A DNA stretch of 64,000 nucleotides from Anthoceros angustus (taxonomy: Eukaryota > Streptophyta > Anthocerotopsida > Anthocerotales > Anthocerotaceae), in the NCBI GenBank assembly GCA_010909165.1, contig VJWM01000226.1, forward strand, positions 132,501-196,500. The letters run 5' to 3'. Of this stretch, positions 10,220 through 25,205 are shown piece after piece. Below the pieces are notes generated by a model. That model was not told the origin of the DNA and made no database searches. It saw only the letters and a list, made by a program, of their open reading frames with translations. The translations under genes were made by a program, and so were the position numbers. Numbering within the stretch: the first letter of the stretch is position 1; each line of letters begins with the position of its first letter.

Positions 10220-11229
10220 TCATTTAGAGCCCCGGTCCACCGAAAACATCCAAACACCACCGCTACACGGTTGGGGTACTTGACCTGTAAACCTTGCCAT
10301 TATAATTGCTAGTAGCATCTTGGGCGAGTTCAACGTCATTAGCGTCATATGCAACAAGTACTCCTTGTCATCCAAGTGCGTAATGTAAAATGGCTTGATG
10401 AGCTGGTGTATCAATAGTGTCGCGCCTATTGGACCATTAGCATCTACACGTACCTTCCATTTCCCATTTGTACTTTGGAATCGGACTTGACATGAAAACG
10501 TCTCCCCATTGTACAAATGGTTGCATAATGGTCTTTGAGCATGAATATGGAAGGCGGCCAATAACCAACATTTGCTCCTTCAATTGCTAACCACAAATCT
10601 CCATTGGTTGTAGGCTGCATTACAACATATCATAAATTAGAATAAGTTAGAAGAAATAGTATGAAATATGTCAAGTCCATATTAGAAGTTTCGTAAGAAT
10701 ACTACCTAGCTAGAACGCCTCAAGAAAACATTTGTTCCTTCAATTGCTATAACTTACCTTATTAATGTCTTATAGCATGCTTGTACCTACATAATTGCCG
10801 GTGAATGCACCACCAAATACATATGTGGGATCCGCTTGCACAAATCCGGTACGCAGGTTGAGCATTGGTGTTCAATAGCTCAAAGGGAACAAATGATACA
10901 AAGTTAATGATTCATATACATCCTAATAAACGTTGAAATTTCATGTGTTGATGATCACATACCGCCCATCTTGTGAACAAACGAGGTGCAACATCTTGTG
11001 AATATAATGATGGATACACCGAAAAATATAAATTTTCATAGAGAAGTCAATTAACATGTCATAACACCATGAGATATAAAATAATGCAAGAAGAAAATTG
11101 ATGGATTTGTAAAATAATAACACATGCCATCCAACTTGAGCTAAATTTATAGAATCGATATGCGTGTCGACGGCAACAAAAATAGAGACGTGGGAGTTTG
11201 AGTAATCCTGATGTTGGGTTAACGGATGG
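10220..11229 (-). pseudogene. Neprosin-like gene, 3' half (exons 7 to part of 4), unit 3a
   Basis: Exon 7 (stop at 10220), exon 6, exon 5 and part of exon 4 are present. Inside exon 4, at GATGG (11225-11229), the sequence jumps back to the spacer at GATGGCCAACCT. The 5' half of the gene is therefore absent, and the 3' half is repeated next door at 11543. The exon 6 block around 10860 is more damaged than in any other copy. Confidence 0.75.
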
Positions 11230-11542
11230 CCAACCTTTGAAGACAATGTTTCACAATGTTTTGCAGAAAGTAAGAAAATAAAGAGAATAGATGATCCGTC
11301 TTAAGTAATGTGAAGATATCACGATGTAGGAGAAATATGAAAAGGAGACACTTGAAATACAAACCGGTTTTCAAATCCAAGAATAAGTGAAAGCAATTGT
11401 GTATAAGACTATATCTAGGAAGTTGTCATATTTGAATTAAATCATGAGTAAAACATTAAACTTTCAAAACTTTAAACACGGAATGCATATGCTTTGAAAC
11501 TACAAAATATTGTTTCACAACTTCAAATTTCTAGATTCATTT
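11230..11542. other. Duplicated array spacer, unit 3
   Basis: Repeat of the spacer segment that starts near 9905, entered through the GATGG junction. No gene. Confidence 0.7.
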
Positions 11543-13017
11543 TCATTTAGAGCCCCGTCCACGAAAACATCCAAACACCACCGCTACACCAAAGTTGGGG
11601 TACTTGACCCGTGTAAACCTTGCCATTATAATTGCTAGTAGCATCTTGGGCGAGTTCAACGTCATTAGCTATATGCAACAAGTACTCCTTGTCATCCAAG
11701 TGCGTGTAATGTAAAATGGCTTGATGAGCTGGTGTATCAATAGTGTCACCGCCTATTGGACCATTAGCATCTACACTGCATCTTCCATTTCCCATTTGTA
11801 CTTTGGAACTGGACTTGACATGAAAACGTCTCCCCATTGTACAATAGTTGCATAATGGTCTTTGAACGAATTGAATATGGAAGCGGCCAATAACCAACAT
11901 TTGCTCCTTCAATTGCTAACCACAAATCTCCATTGGTTGTAGGCTGCATTACAACATATCATAAATTAGAATAAGTTAGAAGAAATAGTATGAAATATGT
12001 CAAGTCCATATTAGAAGTTTCGTAAGAATACTACCTAGCTAGAACGCCTCAAGAAAACATTTGTTCCTTCAATTGCTATAACTTACCTTATTAATCTGAT
12101 AGCATGCTTGTACCTACATAATTGCCGGTGAATGCACCACCAAATACATATGTGGGATCCGCTTGCACAAATCCGTACACGCAGGTTGAAGCAGCCATTG
12201 CCGCTGTCACCGCTCAAAGGGAACAAATGATACAAAGTTAATGATTCATATACATCCTAATAAACGTTGAAATTTCATGTGTTGATGATCACATACCGTC
12301 CATCTTATGAACAAACGAGGTGCAACATCTTGTGAATATAATGATGGATACACGAAAAATATAAATTTTCATAGAGAAGTCAATTAACATGTCATAACAC
12401 CATGAGATATAAAATAATGCAAGAAGAAAATTGATGGATTTGTAAAATAATAACTTACATGCCATCCAACTTGAGCTAAATTTATAGAATCGATATGCGT
12501 GTCGACGGCAAATAAAAATAGAGACGTGGGAGTTTGAGTAACTGCTGATGTTGGGTTAATGAGATGGTTGCCAAAAGCTAATTCTAGATCCTCCTCCATT
12601 GAATGTTCCATGAACATTGCCAACTATAATCTTGCACAATTAAAAGGTGAACTTGGTCAAGTATTGATGAAAGAAGAAAGGAAATATAGTCTCAAATTAA
12701 TATATCGATGGTTTAATGAATATAGTGAAATTATGACATACATGAGTTAGCTCGTACGTCGCTTTCAATATTAGCAAAATTGCTAGAGGTATTCTTGCTT
12801 TGATCGATGAAAGAATTGCGGAGGATGTGCCTGCTTTGATCAATAAAACCCTCTGCGTCATAGGCCGTTGTATAGGGATAGTTCCTTGGGGCATGATCCT
12901 ACTTCTACATGATAGAGCTGCTTAGGACGTCGCACCCCATTTGCTGATATTTGTAATTGGGATAACTCTAGAGGTGGTTTCGCAACATGTCAAATAGCAG
13001 GGGTTCCATACTTTGCT

Positions 13018-13052
<35 letters not shown>

Positions 13053-13061
13053 AACAATAAT

Positions 13062-13108
<47 letters not shown>

Positions 13109-13140
13109 AAAAAAAAAAAAACAACAACAAAAACAACAAC

Positions 13141-13172
<32 letters not shown>

Positions 13173-13595
13173 TAGTAGCTGCATATATCGATAACTATAG
13201 TTGACATAAAAATGAAAAGGCGAGTCATACGCGTGTGTGAACCCACATACTTGAATCACATGATCTTTAAAAGATGGATGTTGTAAAGTCGGTGGTGTTC
13301 CACCTTCACACAATCTACTATAGTGCCATCGAGAGCTGCAACATAAACAAGATAAAACGAATTGAGTATCTTACATTGCATATAATAAAGATGCCATGAA
13401 AAGGTACCAAGAGATAGTGGAGTATAGTATATACATTATGGGATTCCACAAATGGCACATGAACATTCAAGTCCAAAGCACCATCCCGGGATGGGGCTGA
13501 GGGAAACTTATTTTGAGCATTCGCATGACTAGCATATGAGAAATGCACAAAGATAACAAACATCAACCCCAACACTAAAGTTGCAGCGACTTCAT
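11543..13595 (-). CDS. Neprosin-like gene, unit 3b
   Basis: Full exon set with ATG at 13595. Exon 4 is the best preserved in the array: its frame runs without a break from NPTSAVTQTPTSLF through AVDTHIDSINLAQVGWHV to a canonical GTAAGT donor. This copy shows clearly that the residue two before GW is Gln. Exon 6 reads CAGCCATTGCC. Exon 7 has a small insertion near 11590 (CACCAAAGTTGGGG) and loses part of AGCGTCATATG near 11670. Confidence 0.75.
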
Positions 13596-13861
13596 GATTA
13601 CAAAGCTTTGGGTCTAAGCAATATGCAAATGGATGTAATTGATCAGCGATAATTTGTAGGATGGTGGTTGAGGCACATATATAGGCATTTTGGGATTTTT
13701 TCTCGATAATATGGACAAAAGCGAAATAGCTTTGCTCTCTTGGTGTTAGACTAAGCATATCCCTCTCTATGTTATGGAGTTTTGAATGATTTCCCACGGT
13801 CTCTACTCAACGGCTTGTAAGTTGCAACCATGAGTGAGTGGAACAAGGAACCCGTCCCTCT

Positions 13862-14280
13862 TCAAGCCTTGGTGAAGAATTTGGCGTTTCTCCAGCGATC
13901 CCGAGCCGTGGGCGACAACCTTGTAAAGGCCATACTTGGAGTAGTTGGTGGTTCAGCGAAGTCGCCAGGGGATGGTGTCGACTAGCGCCATTCAAATACA
14001 TGTTCACGGCCACACCGTCGGGTGCACAACGCTCACGGTGATCGAGGTGTCGTATACTCCCGTTACTGTGAGCGATTTGGGATGAGTAGTAGCACGAGAG
14101 CCACCGTTGGCGACCATGCCACATCAAGGGGCCGCCGTCGCCCAAGATCCGAACAGGACGGTCGTTCGGAGGAGCAGAGAACTTGAGCTCCCCTCGAATC
14201 GCATCCGCTACCGGTGTAATCATTGTTGTTTCGGATTTCGAGCCGGTGCACGTTGGTGTCGATGATTGCGAACGCTTCCG
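13862..14280 (-). pseudogene. Citrate-binding/alginate-lyase-2-like gene, 5'-truncated, unit 3
   Basis: Stop at 13862-13864. SSERPS and GDGG blocks and DPEAFAIIDTNVHRLEIRNN are readable on the minus strand. The MTPGTTNYSKYG block is damaged by a change near 13955 (GTTCAGCGAAGTCGCC). Confidence 0.55.
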
Positions 14281-14320
14281 GGTCCACTATAAGAATCGCA
14301 GTGTTTTTCAATGCATTTTA

Positions 14321-15096
14321 TGTCACAATCGGATACATGCAGAGAGCGAACAAGCGGGACAAGCCGCTTGATGATGGATGCTAGCTATGTGATCGAGCTA
14401 GGCTGCGAGGCTAGTGTAGGAAGGCCGGCGAGGCTAGGGTGTGCATTAGGAACGTGATTGAGGCGATAGGCCAACCAAGGTTAGACCGGCAGATTAGGTG
14501 ACCCGGATGACACTAACCTAGCCTGCAGAGATTCTCGACATCGAGAGCGAGCATTGCGGGAGAGGACCGTGAAGGAATTCTTGGTGAGATGGGAAGGCAA
14601 CCATCAAGAGGACCCGGGACACGAGGCCTTTATCGAAACTTTTCAACACCTCGGCAAAGGCGGAGCGGAGAATGAAGAAGCGAGGCCCTCCCGATGCTCA
14701 CTAGAGAAAGGAGGAGGGTGTCACGATACATGCAAATCGTGAGGGGACAAGGTGACAAGCCGACGATGATAGATGCTAGCTATGTAATCCATAGCTCAAA
14801 GTGTATGCCTCTACATCTTCGTGTCTTGGTCTCTCGTCTCAGGAATGCCGATTACATTTTACAACGTAATTTACAACCTAAAGTTGTAAAAAGAATGACT
14901 TAAATAGGTTGGAAATTTGTGACGTGGCGGAAGATTATCACGTCATAGAGTTGATGACGTGGCGGCCACATCGACAAATTGGGTGGTAGGTATTAATAGC
15001 ACTTACAAGTGCTATTAATACAAGTCTCTCAGGAAGGGTCATTCTCCATTAAAGGGGTTTGGGTCCCTAAAGGCCAAAAGTGATCCTCCAAAAGGC
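14321..15096 (+). mobile_element. Chromovirus-derived block, truncated, unit 3
   Basis: LTR head at 14321, chromodomain around 14565-14655, LTR start at 14719 and palindrome at 14991-15020. It stops in the LTR near 15097, where the sequence jumps back to the region upstream of the neprosin gene. Confidence 0.65.
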
Positions 15097-15243
15097 CAAA
15101 AGCGTAAATAGCTTTGCTCTCTTGGTGTTAGACTAAGCATATCCCTCTCTATGTTATGGAGTTTTGAATGATTTCCCACGGTCTCTACTCAACGGCTTGT
15201 AAGTTGCAACCATGAGTGAGTGGAACAAGGAACCCGTCCCTCT

Positions 15244-15661
15244 TCAAGCCTTGGTGAAGAATTTGGCGTTTCTCCACGATCCCGAGCCGTGGGCGACAAC
15301 CTTGTAAAGGCCATACTTGGAGTAGTTGGTGGTTCCCGGGAGTCATCGGGATGGTGTCGACTAGCGCGCCATTCAAATACATGTTCACGGCCACACCGTC
15401 TTGGTGCACAACGCTCACGGTGATCGAGGTGTCGTATACTCCCGCTGCAACGGTAGCGCTTTGGGATGAGTAGCACGAGAGCCACCGCTGGCGCCATGCC
15501 CGAGTCGCATCAAGGGGCCGCCGTCGCCCAAGATCCGAAGTGGACAGTCGCTCGAGGAGCAGAGAACTTGAGCTCCCCTCGAATCGCATCCGCCCGGTGT
15601 AATCATTGTTGTTTCGGATTTCGAGCGGTGCACGTTGGTGTCGATGATTGCGAACGCTTCC
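15244..15661 (-). pseudogene. Second copy of the lyase-like gene in unit 3
   Basis: A duplicate of 13862-14280, not an independent unit: it is entered through the CAAAAGCG junction at about 15097-15104, with no neprosin gene in between. The minus-strand frame GVYDTSITVSVVHQDGVAVN runs on through MYLNGALVDTIPMTPGNH. The central block is cleaner than in most copies. The 5' end is missing as elsewhere. Confidence 0.55.
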
Positions 15662-15707
15662 GGGTCCACTATAAGAATCGCAGTGTTTTTCAATGCAATG
15701 CATTTTA

Positions 15708-18700
15708 TGTCACAATCGATACATGCAGAGAGCGAACAAGCGGGACAAGCCGCCTTGATGATGGATGCTAGCTATGTGATCGTGAGCCGCAGGCTAGTGT
15801 AGGAAGACGCAAAAGAACGAGCTAGGGTGTGCATTAGGAACGTGATTGAGGCGTATAGGCCAACCAAGGTTAGACCGGCAGATTAGGTGACCTGATGACA
15901 CTAACCTAGCCTGCAGAGATTCTCGACATCGAGAGCGAGCATTGCGGAGAGGACCGTGAAGGAATTCTTGGTGAGATGGGAAGGCAACCATCAAGAGGAC
16001 CCGGGACACGAGGCCTTTATCGAAACTTTTCAACACCTCAAAGAAAGCTGGAGCGGAGAATGAAGAACGAGGCCCTCCCGATGCTCACTAGAGAAAGGAG
16101 GAGGGTGTCACGATACATGCAAATCGTGAGGGGACAAGCGGGACAAGCCGCTTGATGATAGATGCTAGCTATGTAATCCATAGCTCAAAGTGTATGCCTC
16201 TACATCTTCGTGTCTTGGTCTCTCGTCTCAGGAATGCCGATTACATTTTACAACGTAATTTACAACCTAAAGTTGTAAAAAGAATGACAAATAGGTTGGA
16301 AATTTGGCCGACGTGGCGGAAGATTATCACGTCATAGAGTTGATGACGTGGCGGCCACATCAAGCAAATTGGGTGGTATTAATAGCACAAGTGCTATTAA
16401 TACAAGTCTCCGGAAAGGGTCATTCTCCATTAAAGGGGTTTGGGTCCCTAAAGGCCAAAAGTGATCCTCCAAAAGGGGCCAAAACGTATCATCTCCATAA
16501 AAGCACTCTTTACACATGTACAAAAATACATTGACCATGTTATTTTTTCGCGAACACTTATCTTGGCGTCCTGAGGCCGAACAAGGTTCATGGATTTCAC
16601 CTTCACAAGAAAGGGATTTCAAGGATCTATGAATGGTGCTAGGAATCCTAGAGACACCTCCGTCGCAGTGATGATTTCCTATCAAGGTGAATAGTAGGCA
16701 AGCCAACCAAACTAGTCCAAAGAAGGCAAACTGTTTGGACGTCCGACGCAACCAACAACGCAAAAGAAGAAACTCCCAAGCCGATCAAGCAAATTGGGTG
16801 GGTAAGGTATTAATAGCACTTACAAGTGCTATTAATACAAGTCTCCTAAAGGGTCATTCTCCATTAAAGGGGTTTGGGTCCCTAAAGGCCAAAAGTGATC
16901 CTCCAAAAGGCCAAAAGCGTATCATCTCCATAAAAGCACTCTTTACACATGTACAAAAATACATTGACCATGTTATTTTTTCGCGAACACTTATCTTGGC
17001 GTCCTGAGGCCGAACAAGGTTCGCGGTTCACCTTCACAAGAAAGGGATTTCAAGGATCTATGAATGGTGCTAGGAATCCTAGAGACACCTCCGTCGCAGT
17101 GTTTTTCAATGCATTTTATGTCACAATCGATACATGCAGAGAGCGAACAAGCGGGACAAGCCGCCTTGATGATGGATGCTAGCTATGTGATCGAGCTAGA
17201 CGACCGCAGTAGTGTAGGAAGACGCAGAAGGCTAGGGTGTGCATTAGGAACGTGATTGAGGCGTATAGGCCAACCAAGGTTAGACCGGCAGATTAGGCCG
17301 ACCTGATGACACTAACCTAGCTGCAGAGATTCTCGACATCGAGAGCGAGCATTGCGGAGAGGACCGTGAAGGAATTCTTGGTGAGATGGGAAGGCAACCA
17401 TCAAGAGGACCCGGGACACGAGGCCTTTATCGAAACTTTTCAACACCTCAAAAAGCCGGAGAGAATGAAGAACGAGGCCCTCCCGATGCTCACTAGAGAA
17501 AGGAGGAGGGTGTCACGATACATGCAAATCGTGAGGGGACAAGGTGACAAGCCGCTTGATGATAGATGCTAGCTATGTAATCCATAGCTCAAAGTGTATG
17601 CCTCTACATCTTCGTGTCTTGGTCTCTCGTCTCAGGAATGCCGATTACATTTTACAACGTAATTTACAACCTAAAGTTGTAAAAAGAATGACAGCTTAAA
17701 TAGGTTGGAAATTTGGCCGACGGGAAGATTATCACGTCATAGAGTTGATGACGTGGCGGCCACATCAAGCAAATTGGGTGGTAGGTATTAATAGCACTTA
17801 CAAGTGCTATTAATACAAGTCTCCGGAAAGGGTCATTCTCCATTAAAGGGGTTTGGGTCCCTAAAGGCCAAAAGTGATCCTCCAAAAGGGGCCAAAACGT
17901 ATCATCTCCATAAAAGCACTCTTTACACATGTACAAAAATACATTGACCATGTTATTTTTTCGCGAACACTTATCTTGTGAGTGCAGGCCGAACAAGGTT
18001 CATGGATTTCACCTTCACAAGAAAGGGATTTCAAGGATCTATGAATGGTGCTAGGAATCCTAGAGACACCTCCGTCGGTGGCAGTGATTTCCTATCAAGG
18101 TGAATAGTAGGCAAGCCAAACCAAACTAGTCCAAAGAAGGCAAACTGTTTGGACGTCCGACGCAACCAACAACGCAAAAGAAGAAACTCCCAAGCCGATC
18201 AAGCAAATTGGGTGGGTAAGGTATTAATAGCACTTACAAGTGCTATTAATACAAGTCTCCTAAAGGGTCATTCTCCATTAAAGGGGTTTGGGTCCCTAAA
18301 GGCCAAAAGTGATCCTCCAAAAGGCCAAAACGTATCATCTCCATAAAAGCACTCTTTACATGTACAAAAATACATTGACCATGTTATTTTTTCGCGAACA
18401 CTTATCTTGTGGTGAGTCAACAAGGTTCATGGATTTCACCTTCACAAGAAAGGATTTCAAGGATCTATGAATGGTGCTAGGAATCCTAGAGACACCTCCG
18501 TCGCAGTGATGATTTCCTATCAAGGTGAATAGTAGGCAAGCCAAACCAAACTAGTCCAAAGAAGGCAAACTGGACGTCCGCAACCAACAACGCAAAAGAA
18601 GAAACTCCCAAGCCGACACGGCAACTACGTTGGACGTCCGCGACGGCGCAATTGTGAGAGGACATCAACCGACCTAATCAAGGCCATCTCGAGAGGGACC

Positions 18701-19006
18701 AACATTGTGAAAGCGAGCGTTTGGCGCAATGTGAGTACATAGCCACAGGAACTCCATTGTTAGAGTGCAAAACAAAGGAAGGAACTGGGGCAATGCGCGG
18801 GCGTGGGGGCGCATTTTGGCAGTCTGCGGCTGCGGGACGTCTTGGAGACCCCGATCTTGCCGGACGTCCGCGACGGCGCGTGACTGATCTTCTTTGGGCG
18901 TCCAAGCGTGATGGAAGTGGTGGAGTGGATCGACGTCCGGCGCATTTGTATATGAATTACTTCTATATGATGTAAGGCGTCACTTTGGTGCGTGGGGTGT
19001 AGATAG
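15708..19006 (+). mobile_element. Chromovirus-derived blocks in partial tandem (about 1.4-kb period)
   Basis: LTR heads at 15708 and 17119, chromodomains near 15955-16030 and 17365-17445, and polypurine tract/LTR starts at 16105 and 17511. LTR bodies are repeated with palindromes at 16378, 16809, 17786 and 18222. Two identical unusual junctions, AAGCCGATCAAGCAAATT near 16780 and 18194, lie 1.41 kb apart, so the later part is a duplicate of an already rearranged segment. A third junction at TCGCAGTG (17094-17101) joins the LTR back to the 5' edge of the lyase-like gene. Confidence 0.7.
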
Positions 19007-19765
19007 ACCAATCAACATAAGAGTTCCAAGGTTGACAACACAGGATTGGATCGATTCTAGGATGGGGTGCGTTGTAAGTGGTTTGAAAACTTTGCAAGAA
19101 CTCCACTATTAAGCAACATGGCGTGGGTCGATCTTGGGATGGGGTGCTGATTTTGAGTGGTTTGAAAATTTTGTAAATCATCCCGGTATCTAGGCGTAAA
19201 GTCGGAATATTGTTTTGAAAGTCATTCATTGGTTGATGTTATGTTCCCACATTCCCTTTGTAAATAACATCTAAAACTTTTCGCCTTACTCTATGTGCTC
19301 TATCTACGACTTGCGGATGGATCTTTTCGATAGGTGCAGAATGTTCAGCTCATTCGAGTTTGTGGCATATAGATGCATGGGCGTTGGTTTCTAGATGAGG
19401 TACATTTTCCAAAATTTGACATGTGTAATGGTGGTTTCGATGGCCAACCTTTTGAAGACGACAATGTTTCACAATGTTTTGCGGAAAGTAAGAAAATAAA
19501 GAGAATAGATGATCCGTCTTAAGTAATGTGAAGATATCACGGTGTAGGAGAAATATCACGAAAGGAGACACTTGAAATACAAACCGGTTTTCAAATCCAA
19601 GAATAAGTGAAAGCAATTGTGTATAAGACGACTATATCTAGGAAGTTGTCATATTTGAATTAAATCATGAGTAAAACATTAAACTTTCAAAACTTTAAAC
19701 ACGGAATGCATATGCTTTGAAACTACAAAATATTGTTTCACAACTTCAAATTTCTAGATTCATTT
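19007..19765. other. Array spacer, unit 4
   Basis: Neprosin 3' flank, single copy in this unit. No gene seen. Confidence 0.7.
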
Positions 19766-21818
<2,053 letters not shown>

Positions 21819-22084
21819 GATTACAAAGCTTTGGGTCTAAGCAATATGCAAATGGATGTAATTGATCAACGATAATTTGTAGGATGGTGGTTGAGGCACA
21901 TATATAGGCATTTTGGGATTTTTTCTCGATAATATGGACAAAAGCGAAATAGCTTTGCTCTCTTGGTGTTAGACTAAGCATATCCCTCTCTATGTTATGG
22001 AGTTTTGAATGATTTCCCACGGTCTCTACTCAACGGCTTGTAAGTTGCAACCATGAGTGAGTGGAACAAGGAACCCGTCCCTCT

Positions 22085-22494
22085 TCAAGCCTTGGTGAAG
22101 AATTTGACGTTTCTCCACCGATCCCGAGTGGGCGACAACCTTGTAAAGGCCATACTTGGAGTAGTTGGTGGTTCCCGGGAGTCATCGGGGATGGTGTCGA
22201 CTAGCGCGCCATTCAAATACATGTTCACGGCCACACCGTCGGTGCACAACGTTCACGGTGATCGAGGTGTCGTATACTCCGTTACTGTGATGGCTTGGGA
22301 TGAGTAGTAGCACGAGAGCCACCGTTGGCGCCCATGCCGGAGGCATCAAGGGCCGCCGTCGCCCAAGATCCGGAACAGGACAGTCGTTCGGAGGAGCAGA
22401 ACTTGAGCTCCCCTCGAATCGCATCCGCCCGGTGTAATCATTGTTGTTTGGTTCGAGCCGGTGCACGTTGGTGTCGATGATTGCGAACGCTTCC
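22085..22494 (-). pseudogene. Citrate-binding/alginate-lyase-2-like gene, 5'-truncated, unit 4
   Basis: Stop at 22085-22087. The minus strand keeps NNNDYTG and APPNDCPV followed by ILGDGG. The reading frame breaks near 22125 (CCCGAGTGGGC) and 22285. Confidence 0.55.
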
Positions 22495-22536
22495 GTGGTC
22501 CACTATAAGAATCGCAGTGTTTTTCAATGCATTTTA

Positions 22537-24431
22537 TGTCTGATACATGCAGACGAGAGAGCGAACAAGGTGACAAGCCGACTTGATGATGGATGCTAGC
22601 TATGTGATCGGTAGCTAGGATGCGAGCTAGTGTAGGAAGACGCAGCGAGGCTAGGGTGTGCATTAGGAACGTGATTGAGGCGTATAGGCCAACCAAGGTT
22701 AGACCGACGGCAGTTAGGTGACCGGATGACACTAACCTAGCTGCAGATTCTCGACATCGAGGCGAGCATTGCGGGAGAGGACCGTGAAGGAATTCTTGGT
22801 GAGATGGGAAGGCAACCATCAAGAGGACCCGGTGGGACAAGGCCTTTATCGAAACTTTTCAACACCTCGGCAAAGTGGGCGGAGAATGAAGAACGAGGCC
22901 CTCCCGATGCTCACTAGAGAAAGGAGGAGGTGTCACAATCGGATACATATGGAGGGGACAAGCGGACAAGCCAGCTTGATGATGGATGCTAGCTATGTGA
23001 TCGGTAGCTAGGCAATTTCAGCTAGTGTAGGAAGACGCAGCAGCGAGGCTAGGGTGTGCATTAGGAACGTGATTGAGGCGAGATAGGCCAACCAAGGTTA
23101 GAGGCAACGGCAGTTAGGTGACCGGATGACACTAACCTAGCTGCAGAGATTCTCGACATCGAGAGCGAGCATTGCGGGAGAGGACCGTGAAGGAATTCTT
23201 GGTGAGATGGGAAGGCAACCATCAAGAGGACCCGAGCTGGGACACCGAGGCCTTTATCGAAACTTTTCAACACCTCGGCAAAGGAGCGGAGAATGAAGAA
23301 CGAGGCCCTCCGATGCTCACTAGAGAAAGGAGGAGGTGTCACGATCGGATACATGCAACCGTGAGGGGACAAGCGGACAAGCCACTTGATGATAGATGCT
23401 AGCTATGTAATCCATAGCTCAAAGTGTATGCCTCTACATCTTAGTGTCTTGGTCTCGTCTCAGGAATGCCGATTACATTTTACAACGTAATTTACAACCT
23501 AAAGTTGTAAAAAGAATGACTTAAATAGGTTGGAAATTTGGCGTGGCGGGGAAGATTATCACGTCATAGAGTTGATGACGTGGCGGCCACATCGCAAATT
23601 GGGTGGGTAGGTATTAATAGCACTTACAAGTGCTATTAATACAAATCTCTCGGAAGGGTCATTCTCCATTAAAGGGGTTTGGGTCCCTAAAGGCCAAAAA
23701 GTGATCCTCCAAAAGGGGCCAAAACGTATCATCTCCATAAAAGCACTCTTTACACATGTACAAAAATACATTGACCATGTTATTTTTCGCGAACACTTAT
23801 CTTGACAGTCAGGCGAACAAGGTTCGGATTTCACCTTCACAAGAAAGGGATTTCAAGGATCTATGAATGGTGCTAGGAATCCTAGAGACACCTCTGTCGC
23901 GGTGATGATTTCCTATCAAGGTGAATAGTAGGCAAGCCAAACCAAACTAGTCCGAAGGCAAACTACCGGACGTCCGACGCAACCAACAACGCAAAAGAAG
24001 AAACTCCCAAGCCGACACGGCAACCACGTTGGACGTCGCGCAATTGTGAGAGGACATCAACCGACCTAATCAAGGCCATCTCGAGAGGGACCAACTACGA
24101 TCAGAAAGCAGTGCAGACGTTTGGCGCAATGTGAGTACATAGCCACAGGAACTCCATTGTTAGAGTGCAAAACAAAGGAAGGAACTGGGGCAATGCGCCG
24201 ACGTCCGGCGCATTTGCGCGAGTCTCCGAAAGCGCCGACGTCTTGGAGACCCCGATCTTGCGGACGTCTTGGAGACCCCGATCTTGCGGACGTCCGCGCA
24301 TTTCTGCGTGACTCGATCTTCTTTGGGCGTCAACGTGATGGAAGTGGTGGAGTGGATGCGCCGACGTCCGGCGCATTTGTATATGAATTACTTCTATATG
24401 ATGTAAGAACGTCACGCTTTGGTACGTGGGG
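22537..24431 (+). mobile_element. Chromovirus-derived block, unit 4, with a 400-bp partial duplication
   Basis: LTR head at 22537, first chromodomain about 22780-22855 and LTR start at 22931. Instead of continuing as LTR, the sequence changes within GATGCTAGCTATGTGATCGG back to the 5'-head version, giving a second chromodomain (about 23183-23265) and a second LTR start at 23337. A full LTR body follows, with the palindrome at 23612-23641. Near 24236-24300 the stretch GACGTCTTGGAGACCCCG is doubled. Confidence 0.68.
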
Positions 24432-25205
24432 TGTAGATAGACCAATCAACATAAGAGTTCCAAGGTTCAGCAACTGGGATTGGATCGATTCTAGGATGGG
24501 GTGCCGTTGTAAGTGGTTTGAAAACTTTGCAAGAACTCCACTATTAAGCAACATGGGCGTGGGTCGATCTTGGGATGGGGTGCTGATTTTGAGTGGTTTG
24601 AAAATTTTGTAAATCATCCCGGTATCTAGGCGTAAAGTCTGGAATATTGTTTTGAAAGTCATTCATTGGTTGATGTTATGTTCCCACATTCCCTTTGTAA
24701 ATAACATCTAAAACTTTTGCCTTACTCTATGTGCTCTATCTACGACTTGCGGATGGATCTTTTCGATAGGTGCAGATATGTTCAGCTCATTCGAGTTTGA
24801 CGCGCATATAGATGCATGGGCGTTGGTTTCTAGATGAGGTACATTTTCCAAAATTTGACATGTGTAATGGTGGTTTCGATGGCCAACCTTTTGAAGACGA
24901 CAATGTTTCACAATGTTTTGCGGAAAGTAAGAAAATAAAGAGAATAGATGATCCGTCTTAAGTAATGTGAAGATATCACGATTGTAGGAGAAATATCACG
25001 AAAGGAGACACTTGAAATACAAACCGGTTTTCAAATCCAAGAATAAGTGAAAGCAATTGTGTATAAGACGACTATATCTAGGAAGTTGTCATATTTGAAT
25101 TAAATCATGAGTAAAACATTAAACTTTCAAAACTTTAAACACGGAATGCATATGCTTTGAAACTACAAAATATTGTTTCACAACTTCAAATTTCTAGATT
25201 CATTT
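24432..25205. other. Array spacer, unit 5
   Basis: Neprosin 3' flank; no gene seen. Confidence 0.7.
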
